Origin: Chlamydiota bacterium
GTDB lineage: Bacteria > Chlamydiota > Chlamydiia > Chlamydiales > Criblamydiaceae
Direction of reading: 5' to 3'
DNA: 6,543 bases
NCBI GenBank assembly: GCA_021772365.1
Contig: JAJFMC010000104.1
Location: 1 to 6,543 of the forward strand
Positions within the stretch are counted from its first letter, which is position 1. Each line of letters starts with the position of its first letter. A program made the translations under genes and the position numbers. Shown piece by piece: positions 1 to 6,094 of the stretch. Below the pieces are notes generated by a model. That model was given only the letters and a program-made list of their open reading frames with translations. It ran no database searches and was not told where the DNA came from.

Positions 1-22
1 ATTCAAATAAAATCAACACTTC

Positions 23-54
23 TTAACAAGAACTTAAAACACAATTGATATAAT
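23..54 (+). promoter_or_regulatory. Possible promoter of the ankyrin-repeat gene
   Basis: A perfect TATAAT lies at 49-54, 45 bases before the ATG at 100. The best -35 candidate is TTAACA at 23-28, but the 20-base spacer is too long for a standard sigma70-type promoter. The whole leader is very AT-rich, so a chance TATAAT is quite possible. The position suits a gene with its own transcript, but only the -10 box is convincing. Confidence 0.25.
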
Positions 55-99
55 AATATATTTATTTTAAAGTGTTAATTAAAACTTAAAGGAAAGGTA

Positions 100-1677
100 A
101 TGTCAGCTTTTGATTTAAATACACAGTTTAATCCGCTAAAAATAAACAACATTGGCAGAAAAACAAACACACCTTTAATAAAAGATAATAACAAAAACAA
201 CCATTGCAATAAGTTAAATATATTAATCGGTAAAAGTTTAACAAATAATTTTAACTATTTATCAAAATGCAATCAAATATCAAGTACTACTATTGATCCT
301 TTGGACGAGAATAGTTTTACTAAAACAAAACATATCTGGAAAAATAAATTATCTCTTATATCCAGTGGCAATAGAAACTTTAAAAAACAATTTATAAAAT
401 CTTTACCTTATGCGAAAATTCGGAGCATCCAAGCTCATGGGTCTTATGCATATCAACCAACCTTAGACTCTAAAGCTCATACGATGGACTTTATACGCGA
501 AGATATAAACTTATCCAGTAAAGTTCTATCCCTATTTCGAAACAAACAGGATGTTATATTTGTTAATTCTTGTTTTGGCGGTGCAATCCATAATGACTTG
601 AAAGATGAGCTTGGAGATAGTACTTTAGTAACGTTTATTCAACAAAAATTTTCTTCACATAGTTGGATTGATATAGAAACCTCAGATTATATTGCGAAAC
701 TTACTGATAGTAACATTGACCCAAAGCATATCATACTTAAGGTAGTTAGTCGTTTTCCTGAAAAAGTCACAGTAAAACTCCCAGGTAAATCAAGTTTTGC
801 ATTTGGTGGAAATATGGAAGATTGCAAAAACAATAAAAAATTGTTAGAAATAGCTAAATATCTTGGAGTTGAAGAATATTTAAAAAGTGTTAATTTAAAT
901 GCTAATTTTCAAAGACGCAGAGAGCTTAAGTTATTTACCCCTATCCTTAATTTTCACTCATTATCTCTTACAGAAAAAAAGAGTGTACTAAATACAATTC
1001 TAAAAATGGATGCGTTTACTTTGAGTCATACAAAACTCTTAGATGGAAGTACTTTATTACATGCTGTACTTCACAAGCTAGCCGGAACATCTTTTTGGAA
1101 AAAAGAAAAAAAAATCGATATTCATAATTTCACAGAGAAGGTTTTAAATCATTGGATTAAGTCAGGTGCATCAATTAATGACATTTCAGAAGGTGGTTAT
1201 ACACCTTTACACTTGGCTTTGCGAAATGATGATCCACATTTTGCTCTGAAGTTAATTGATGCTGGCGCAGATATAGACATCTCTAATGAAGAAGGAGATT
1301 CAATTATTCATTATGCACTTGAGCATAATGAAAAACCTGTTGTGCTGGCAAGGAAGTTGATTAGTAAAGGCGCTAAAGTAAACAAAAAAAATAATGTGGG
1401 TAATACTCCCCTACACACTGCTCTGAGCAGTAAGGGAACTATTGAATTGGTAGATGAAATCGTAGATGCAGGAGCTGATATAAATGCAAAAAATCATTTT
1501 GGTGTAACCCCACTATTTATAGCAGCAAGAGATGGGTACATAGATCTGGTAAAAAAATTAATCGATCTCGGGGCTGTGGTTGATGTATATGGAAAAGTAA
1601 TATCAGGATTAACGATCCTAGACGTAACTGAAGACAGTAATATAGCAAAGTTGCTTCTTGAAGCTTCAAAGCGATAG
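100..1677 (+). CDS. Ankyrin-repeat protein with a caspase-like (clan CD) cysteine protease motif; putative effector
   Basis: 525 residues. The ATG at 100 follows the purine-rich AAAGGAAAGG at 88-97, with AAGGA 6 bases upstream, which supports this start. Residues 1-100 are Asn/Lys-rich, low in complexity and probably disordered. Residues 105-240 look like a compact alpha/beta domain. A hydrophobic strand ends in Ala-His113-Gly114, and 44 residues later a second strand ends in Asn-Ser-Cys158-Phe-Gly-Gly. This is the His-Gly ... Cys order and spacing of clan CD cysteine proteases (caspase/CHAT/legumain fold). Residues 315-523 hold about five ankyrin repeats: 315-363 with an insertion, 366-398, 399-433, 434-467 and 468-500, then a degenerate cap at 503-523. 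Clear signatures are GYTPLHLAL, GNTPLHTAL and GVTPLFIAA. Ankyrin repeats bind proteins, and chlamydiae and other amoeba-associated bacteria use such proteins as secreted effectors. No signal peptide or TM segment is visible. The ankyrin call is firm; protease activity and secretion are inference. The gene is clearly more AT-rich than the pknD unit. Confidence 0.9.
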   Translation: MSAFDLNTQFNPLKINNIGRKTNTPLIKDNNKNNHCNKLNILIGKSLTNNFNYLSKCNQISSTTIDPLDENSFTKTKHIWKNKLSLISSGNRNFKKQFIKSLPYAKIRSIQAHGSYAYQPTLDSKAHTMDFIREDINLSSKVLSLFRNKQDVIFVNSCFGGAIHNDLKDELGDSTLVTFIQQKFSSHSWIDIETSDYIAKLTDSNIDPKHIILKVVSRFPEKVTVKLPGKSSFAFGGNMEDCKNNKKLLEIAKYLGVEEYLKSVNLNANFQRRRELKLFTPILNFHSLSLTEKKSVLNTILKMDAFTLSHTKLLDGSTLLHAVLHKLAGTSFWKKEKKIDIHNFTEKVLNHWIKSGASINDISEGGYTPLHLALRNDDPHFALKLIDAGADIDISNEEGDSIIHYALEHNEKPVVLARKLISKGAKVNKKNNVGNTPLHTALSSKGTIELVDEIVDAGADINAKNHFGVTPLFIAARDGYIDLVKKLIDLGAVVDVYGKVISGLTILDVTEDSNIAKLLLEASKR

Positions 1678-1709
1678 TATACCGATCATGTTTTAAAATT
1701 TGGGATTTT

Positions 1710-1724
1710 GGCTTTGAAAAAGCC
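1710..1724 (+). other. Small hairpin after the ankyrin gene
   Basis: GGCTTT at 1710-1715 and AAAGCC at 1719-1724 form a 6-bp stem with a GAA loop, 32 bases after the stop codon. No T-run follows, so it is not a standard Rho-independent terminator. It sits immediately upstream of the larger inverted repeat and may be part of the same 3' end structure, or may be chance. Confidence 0.3.
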
Positions 1725-1728
1725 CTGG

Positions 1729-1783
1729 GATTGAACGATCGTAAGCTACCTTATATTGTTTAGAAGCTTACGATCGTTCAATC
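1729..1783. repeat. Perfect 19-bp inverted repeat with 17-base spacer
   Basis: The arm at 1729-1747 (GATTGAACGATCGTAAGCT) is the exact reverse complement of 1765-1783, around an AT-rich spacer at 1748-1764. Each arm contains its own 8-bp palindrome, ACGATCGT, at 1735-1742 and 1770-1777. As RNA it would form a strong stem-loop 52 bases after the ankyrin stop codon. There is no T-run directly after it (the next is TTTTTATT near 1806), so it is a poor intrinsic terminator. It could stabilise a transcript 3' end, bind a dimeric protein, or be a short mobile repeat. The repeat is certain; its role is not. Confidence 0.75.
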
Positions 1784-1918
1784 GCGGGAGCCTCTGTACA
1801 GGACAATTTTTATTAGACACAAGAGTGTCAGGTATTTATATTTATCGGTCAGTCTAAAAGTACATATACCAACGGATTTCTAGATATGACCAAGGTTACA
1901 AGTATAAAAAAAAATTAT

Positions 1919-2052
1919 TTAACAGAATAAACAGGATCGCCTTCGGCGGCAGGATAAAAATCTTTTTATAGAGTAATTAGAACAAGATTCTTTACCTTCC
2001 GGATGATTATCCTGTCGCCGAAGGCGATCCTGTTTATCCTGTTTATTTTTTT
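1919..2052. repeat. Large near-perfect inverted repeat (REP/MITE-like), possible bidirectional terminator
   Basis: The arm at 1921-1957 pairs with 2007-2043 over 37 positions with two mismatches (1926/2038 and 1949/2015). The second becomes a G-U pair in RNA, so the 31-bp core 1927-1957/2007-2037 pairs fully. The spacer 1958-2006 is 49 bases. Each arm also folds on itself through CGCC-3 bases-GGCG (1938-1948 and 2016-2026). The outer ends carry AACAG-ATAAACAGGAT tandem motifs. The right arm is followed by a T-run (2046-2052), and the left arm is preceded by an A-run (about 1906-1914), which reads as T on the other strand, so either orientation resembles stem plus U-tract. The long spacer argues against an efficient terminator. 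From memory, similar motifs recur as dispersed intergenic repeats in several bacteria. The structure is directly seen; the role is inferred. Confidence 0.75.
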
Positions 2053-2075
2053 AATGCTTGGTGAGTATCAAGTGA

Positions 2076-2168
2076 ACAGTTTCGCTTAATATTGCAGAAG
2101 GTGCAGGAGAGTTTTCTTTAAATGAACAAATTAGGTTCTATCGAATGGCAAAGCGTTCAGCCTCCTTA
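2076..2168 (+). pseudogene. Relic of a four-helix-bundle (23S rRNA intervening sequence protein family) gene
   Basis: Reading from 2076 gives TVSLNIAEGAGEFS, then about seven residues later RFYRMAKRSAS. The Asn-Ile-Ala-Glu-Gly motif followed by an FxRMAKRSA-type helix is the hallmark of the small four-helix-bundle family (TIGR02436/PF05635), usually about 115-130 residues long. Only about 30 central residues survive. An in-frame TGA at 2073-2075 closes the 5' side. On the 3' side the similarity ends near 2168, where a CTTCGCG-type repeat takes over and the frame then stops at 2217-2219. There is no usable start, so this is a fragment, not a gene. It lies between two different repeats, which suggests the gene was lost through repeat insertion or deletion. 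Confidence 0.7.
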
Positions 2169-2169
2169 C

Positions 2170-2219
2170 GCAAACCGTCTTCGCGTTTTCTTCGCTCTCT
2201 TCGCGGCCTTCGCGTTTAA
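2170..2219. repeat. CTTCGCG-type degenerate tandem repeat
   Basis: CTTCGCG or a one-base variant begins at 2179, 2190, 2199 and 2208, with spacings of 11, 9 and 9 bases. The other strand reads as CGCGAAG units, a pattern of low-complexity dispersed repeat known in many bacterial intergenic regions. It abuts the four-helix-bundle relic. It is too short and too degenerate for a CRISPR array and has no unique spacers. No function can be assigned from sequence. Confidence 0.55.
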
Positions 2220-2275
2220 ATCTACAGGAATCTCTCACATAAGCACAGCCTTTGTCTAAATCCGTCTAATTAAAA

Positions 2276-2304
2276 TTGCGTTCTATTCAATTTTACCGTA
2301 GAAT
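2276..2304 (+). promoter_or_regulatory. Sigma70/sigma66-type promoter of the membrane protein-pknD unit
   Basis: TTGCGT at 2276-2281 and TAGAAT at 2299-2304 are separated by exactly 17 bases. Each differs from consensus in only one or two positions. Transcription would start near 2311, giving a leader of about 50 bases before the ATG at 2361. No operator or riboswitch-like structure is evident in the leader. It is the best promoter candidate upstream of the three-gene unit, because the junctions inside that unit leave no room for another strong promoter. Confidence 0.5.
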
Positions 2305-2360
2305 TCTTTGCAAATAAGGCTTATGTTCAGGGTAGATAGTTAATTATTAGGAGAAATGCT

Positions 2361-2732
2361 ATGTCAGCACCACATCTTTCTAGAAGAAAAGCGAATGCAA
2401 TTTCCAACGGGGTTTTCTTAATTGGCCTGGGAATTTTATTCTACACAAATTCTTGGTGGCCAGGGATTTTAGTAGCGATCTGGGCATTACTAGCGACGCG
2501 CGAATTTCTAACTGCCAGAATTTATGATTTATTCATCACCTCGGGTATTCTTCTAGGCTTATTTTTCGTGTACTACCTCCAGATAAACTGGTCGGTTCTA
2601 ATGCCCGTACTCTTAGTGATTGGAGGTATCTATATCATTTTCAGGGAATACTATTACGGTGATTACGAAGACGAAGCAAAAAAAAACGAAGAAATTGAAC
2701 TAGAGCTTGAAGAGCAGGACCATGGGAAATAA
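2361..2732 (+). CDS. Small four-TM membrane protein with LiaF/DUF5668-like segment
   Basis: 123 residues. The start is secure: AGGAGA at 2349-2354 lies 6 bases before the ATG. After a short basic N-terminus come four hydrophobic segments, roughly residues 15-29, 33-47, 56-73 and 77-94, then a strongly acidic, probably cytoplasmic tail at 99-120. The paired pattern of a glycine-rich helix followed by NSWWPGIL, repeated as NWSVLMPVLLVIGG, resembles the TM region of LiaF-like/DUF5668 proteins. These occur with envelope-stress sensors in other bacteria, so a role in membrane sensing is only an analogy. It is the first gene of a unit with pknD, and its last 11 bases overlap the next gene. It could also be just a small integral membrane protein of unknown function. 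The membrane topology is well supported; the family link is moderate. Confidence 0.85.
   Translation: MSAPHLSRRKANAISNGVFLIGLGILFYTNSWWPGILVAIWALLATREFLTARIYDLFITSGILLGLFFVYYLQINWSVLMPVLLVIGGIYIIFREYYYGDYEDEAKKNEEIELELEEQDHGK
2709..2714 (+). promoter_or_regulatory. Ribosome binding site deciding the start of the 136-residue protein
   Basis: GAAGAG lies 7 bases before the ATG at 2722, inside the end of the preceding gene. It supports that ATG over the in-frame TTG at 2707. AGGA at 2716-2719 is too close to the ATG to serve. The site is weak, so coupling to translation of the upstream gene is likely. Confidence 0.4.
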
Positions 2733-3132
2733 ACTGATCCATCTCGCACATATACAAATACCTAAGAAAGGAAAAGCGCTTCTTTTATTAAGAGAGCGCA
2801 CTCCTCACGACTACCGTTGGTACCTAGAGAAAACTCCAGAGTCAGAAGAAGATACAGGTATTCGCGGTGATACGGTTGAAGAGGCCATGCAAATCGCCCA
2901 CCGCCACTGGAAACTCGATTCTTTCCAAACAGTGATCTGCGGCTTTCGTTATACTCTCCCCGAAAGGGATGAGTGTGGGATGAATGCTTTATTCCACCAG
3001 ATGGCAGCATCTCATAAAAGCTTTAATGGCATCTATTTCGATGAGGATCTAAGTCATAACTGCTTCGTACAGAACGCCTCTAATGAGTCGCTCGACCTAT
3101 TACATACTCTAGAATGCCAACAACGTTTGTAA
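2722..3132 (+). CDS. Protein of unknown function encoded between a membrane protein and pknD
   Basis: 136 residues from the ATG at 2722. An in-frame TTG at 2707 would add five residues but is a less likely start. I do not recognise the family. The protein is soluble in appearance, with no signal peptide or TM segment. It has an N-terminal beta-like stretch (HLAHIQIPKKGKALLLLRER), a conserved-looking W-rich part (RWYLEK), a helix (TVEEAMQIAHRHW) that resembles small beta-alpha domains, and three Cys residues in the second half. The start overlaps the end of the membrane-protein gene by 11 bases, so translation is probably coupled. The stop is followed after 6 bases by the ATG of pknD in the same frame. 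Its place suggests a partner or regulator of the kinase, which is inference only. Codon use and coding density fit a real gene. Confidence 0.8.
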   Translation: MGNKLIHLAHIQIPKKGKALLLLRERTPHDYRWYLEKTPESEEDTGIRGDTVEEAMQIAHRHWKLDSFQTVICGFRYTLPERDECGMNALFHQMAASHKSFNGIYFDEDLSHNCFVQNASNESLDLLHTLECQQRL

Positions 3133-3138
3133 CCGCCT

Positions 3139-6060
3139 ATGACGAACAGCGACGATGACCTCCAAAACCAACAAGAACTTGCCGATTTCACCATCACACA
3201 CTCTCTTATCGAAGGTCATGCTCCAGCGGATAGTGATGTCAAATTTTCGATAGGTTCTTACAAAATCATTGAAACAATTGGTAAAGGGGGAATGGGCGAG
3301 GTGTACCTAGCCTTTGATACGGTCTGCGGTAGAAAGATCGCCCTTAAAAGAATTAGGCCCGATTTACTTGATTACAGACAGATTAATAACCGATTTCTCA
3401 AAGAGGCACATGTCACAAGCCAACTCACACACCCGTCGATTATCCCCATCTACGCCATCCATAAAAAAGATAAAGAAGTCTACTACACGATGCCCTACGT
3501 CAAGGGGGATACATTAAAAGAAATCCTTCGCAAAACTCATCGTCAAGCCAGAAAAGGGCATAAACTCGACCACATCGGCGGTTCTATACCTGCCCTCATA
3601 CGGATATTCATTTCCATCTGCCAGGCTATCGCTTACGCTCACTCAAAAAACGTTCTCCATCGAGATCTCAAGCCCGAAAATATTATCATTGGAGAATTTG
3701 GTGAAGTCCTTATTCTCGACTGGGGCCTTGCCAAGCTGGTGCAGGAAAAAGAGCAAAACATGGAAGAGGTACCTGCTCCTAAAGATATGATACATCTAAG
3801 CGGTCTCACTCGGATCGGCAAAGTCGTAGGGACAGTCAATTATATGGCCCCGGAAAGGGCTGTGGGTAATACAGCGTCATTTCAAACGGATATCTACTCA
3901 CTTGGAGTAATTCTCTATCAACTGCTAACCCTTAACTTTCCTTTTCGAAGGGAATCTCTGGAAAAATTCCGAATAAACATTAAGCATGAAGAGCTTCCCG
4001 ATCCGATCGAAGTGGCTCCTTACCGAGACATTCCACGCCTGTTGGCGATGATCACAAAAAAAAGTCTAGAACCCTCCCCTGCTGATCGCTATCAATGCCT
4101 TGACGACTTGATTCGTGATCTGGAAAATTACATAGAGGGAAGAGCTGAGTGGTTTCACATTTCATCTATTGACCCTTTGAAAAAAGAAGACTGGGAGTTT
4201 CAAGAGCACGTTTACTTACAAGAACACATCGCTATTACGCGATCATCAGAAGTATCAGACTGGATGACCTTGATGATTTCAAAGGACTCCTTTGCCGAAA
4301 ACATCATGCTCGAAACAAGAATTAAATTTAATGAAGGCGGCCATGGTCTTGGCTTTCTATTAAGCGTTCCCGAAATGTCTGAAAGAAAACACCTAAACGA
4401 TGGATACTGTTTGTGGTTGGGCTCAGACCTCAATAAATCAACCAAGCTCATGCGTTCCACAGCCGAGGTGCTATATGCTCCGGAAGTCTACCTGAAGAGA
4501 GGTGAATGGTACTCCGTACGTGTCGACAAAATTGATAATATCATTCACCTGTATGTTAATAACAAACTACAATTCTCCTATATCAGCCACCTTCCCCTTG
4601 TGGGAACACATATAGGATTTATCACCAGAGACTTCGATTACGAAGTAGATAAAATCGATGTCTTTGTCGGCGGACAAAATGTCATGGTCAAATGTCTATC
4701 TGTTCCTGATGCATTTCTTGCTCACAAAGATTACAGTACAGCACTTAGTGAATACCGTCGTATCGGATACTCTTTTCCCGGAAGAGCAGAAGGCCGCGAG
4801 GCGATGTTCCGCGCAGGGATCACTTTGCTAGAAAAAGCTAAAAATTGTTCTGATGACACTTTAGTTCCTGAGCTTTTTCAGCAGTCTTTAAAAGAGTTCG
4901 AAAAACTCTACAGAACACCTGGGGCTCCCCTAGAATATTTGGGTAAGGCACTAGTATACCAAGCACAACAAGAATATGACGAAGAGATCAAATGTTTCGA
5001 GCTCGGCTGCCGCCGTTACCCCCGTCACCCACTCCTGCCTATTCTTCAAGAACAGATCATTGCCCGCATGCATGAAAGTTCACGTACAAGCCGTAAAGCT
5101 ACCTATCAGTATGTTCTGATGACAATATGCCTATTGCGTGAAATAGCATTGAGTAGGCACGTTCGCCGCTTGTTCGATAGCCTACAGAAGCATTGGGAGC
5201 CCTTGCCTTTCATAGAAGAGAACGATACCATCCTACACAATAAGCACATGAACATGCATCAGTTTGCTGTAAGTTTAGCTTTTTGGTTGGATAAGTATTA
5301 TTCACTCGTAGAAATCATCGACAAAATTTCTAAGCTTAAAGTCCCCTCGCCCATTGTTATTTCCAATGCTATTTATGCGCTGATCAAACTCGGTCAAACA
5401 GATATCGCCAAGGAACAATTAAAAAAAGTTCTCCTTACAGAAAAACCATGCTTCATCAACAGCCACCGCCTGCAAGAAGATATCCCTATCATCTTAAAAG
5501 CCGAAGAAACATTAACAGAAGTCAGCGTACTTGACTATTTGCATCATATTGACACGTTCGATTTCTCAAGAGAAAGAACCGTTCTTCATATTATGGAACG
5601 AGCTCTAAAAAACGAACAAACTGATATCATTTTTATCGTCCACGAGCATTTTTCGAAACTTGATATCCAGCTAAAAGAGCAAAGACTATTTGATGCATAC
5701 GTTATCTGGGGACATTTTTTGAATAAAGATTGGGATAGTGGAGCCAAGATTCTTCTGGAGTATCCCATCGAAATTCTTAGCCATGAAACATCTCCTCTCT
5801 ATTCTATCTATGGCTGCTGGCTCAGGGTTTCTGAAGGCGAAGATATTGCCAACATCCATTTTGCAGGGACACTAGACACTTCGTATCCCAGGACGTGGAC
5901 ACTGCTCGGCCACTATCTGACAGGGAGGATTCATGGCAACCACCCTTGGTTTGACCGTGCATTCACCTGGGAGAAACAAGAGCTCTATCGCTATCTGAAA
6001 CTCTACTACCATTGCTGCGGGGATGAAGAATCCCTGAACAAGATTTGTGAATTAAAATAA
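3139..6060 (+). CDS. pknD: Serine/threonine protein kinase PknD (chlamydial type)
   Basis: 973 residues, close to the usual length of about 930 for chlamydial PknD. It transfers phosphate from ATP to Ser/Thr on proteins. The kinase domain spans about residues 41-333. Visible are the Gly-rich loop GKGGMGEV (48-55), the ATP lysine K70, helix-C glutamate E89, HRDLKPEN with catalytic D176, K178 and N181, metal-binding D194 in DWG (not DFG), MAPE (236-239), DIYSLG (251-256) and R317. All catalytic residues are present, so the kinase should be active. Residues about 376-511 are beta-rich and resemble a concanavalin A/LamG-like fold. Residues about 520-640 include TPR-like helices, and the rest to 973 is mainly helical. 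Unlike Chlamydia PknD, which as I recall starts just before the kinase, this protein has about 40 extra N-terminal residues. The ATG at 3139 is the only start candidate before the Gly loop, but no Shine-Dalgarno sequence precedes it; the gene lies 6 bases after the previous stop, so coupling is likely. No clear TM helix is seen. Confidence 0.96.
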   Translation: MTNSDDDLQNQQELADFTITHSLIEGHAPADSDVKFSIGSYKIIETIGKGGMGEVYLAFDTVCGRKIALKRIRPDLLDYRQINNRFLKEAHVTSQLTHPSIIPIYAIHKKDKEVYYTMPYVKGDTLKEILRKTHRQARKGHKLDHIGGSIPALIRIFISICQAIAYAHSKNVLHRDLKPENIIIGEFGEVLILDWGLAKLVQEKEQNMEEVPAPKDMIHLSGLTRIGKVVGTVNYMAPERAVGNTASFQTDIYSLGVILYQLLTLNFPFRRESLEKFRINIKHEELPDPIEVAPYRDIPRLLAMITKKSLEPSPADRYQCLDDLIRDLENYIEGRAEWFHISSIDPLKKEDWEFQEHVYLQEHIAITRSSEVSDWMTLMISKDSFAENIMLETRIKFNEGGHGLGFLLSVPEMSERKHLNDGYCLWLGSDLNKSTKLMRSTAEVLYAPEVYLKRGEWYSVRVDKIDNIIHLYVNNKLQFSYISHLPLVGTHIGFITRDFDYEVDKIDVFVGGQNVMVKCLSVPDAFLAHKDYSTALSEYRRIGYSFPGRAEGREAMFRAGITLLEKAKNCSDDTLVPELFQQSLKEFEKLYRTPGAPLEYLGKALVYQAQQEYDEEIKCFELGCRRYPRHPLLPILQEQIIARMHESSRTSRKATYQYVLMTICLLREIALSRHVRRLFDSLQKHWEPLPFIEENDTILHNKHMNMHQFAVSLAFWLDKYYSLVEIIDKISKLKVPSPIVISNAIYALIKLGQTDIAKEQLKKVLLTEKPCFINSHRLQEDIPIILKAEETLTEVSVLDYLHHIDTFDFSRERTVLHIMERALKNEQTDIIFIVHEHFSKLDIQLKEQRLFDAYVIWGHFLNKDWDSGAKILLEYPIEILSHETSPLYSIYGCWLRVSEGEDIANIHFAGTLDTSYPRTWTLLGHYLTGRIHGNHPWFDRAFTWEKQELYRYLKLYYHCCGDEESLNKICELK

Positions 6061-6094
6061 TTGCTTCAGAACATACTATTCAAAAAACACCATA
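6061..6094. other. Short convergent intergenic region without a visible terminator
   Basis: Only 34 bases separate the pknD stop from the stop of the gene on the other strand. I find no stable hairpin or hairpin plus T-run here for either gene. The A-run at 6082-6087 is not preceded by a stem. Transcripts may therefore end inside the opposite gene or rely on Rho. Confidence 0.4.

Noticed and set aside
1729..1783. The 19-bp inverted repeat as a standard Rho-independent terminator of the ankyrin gene
   Set aside because: The stem is not followed by a T-run; the next bases are GCGGGAGCCTC. A role in 3' end formation is possible but not supported by the usual signature.
1816..1829. Short hairpin GACAC-AAGA-GTGTC
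   Set aside because: A 5-bp stem is expected by chance at this frequency, and nothing nearby suggests a role.
1784..1905. Search for a decayed gene between the two inverted repeats
   Set aside because: Translations on both strands are broken by frequent stops and show no family motif I recognise.
2170..2219. CTTCGCG units as a CRISPR array
   Set aside because: The units are 7 bases long with 2-4 base gaps, vary in sequence, and there are no spacers or cas genes.
2122..2259. A 45-codon ORF starting ATG AAC AAA TTA with AGGAG 12 bases upstream and a hydrophobic stretch (VFFALFAAFAF)
   Set aside because: The hydrophobic stretch is only the CTTCGCG repeat read in this frame, and the 5' part overlaps, in another frame, the recognisable four-helix-bundle relic. 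The ribosome site spacing is also poor.
2707..2721. TTG start at 2707 for the 136-residue protein
   Set aside because: The ATG at 2722 has a better spaced GAAGAG and a normal start codon, and the extra five residues look like read-through of the preceding gene in another frame.
2762..3010. Minus-strand open frame of about 82 codons opposite the 136-residue protein
   Set aside because: It lies entirely within a gene supported by overlap and spacing with its neighbours, has no ribosome site and resembles no family.
3639..3839. Minus-strand open frame opposite the PknD catalytic loop
   Set aside because: It is antisense to the most conserved kinase motifs, so its openness is explained by pknD codon use.
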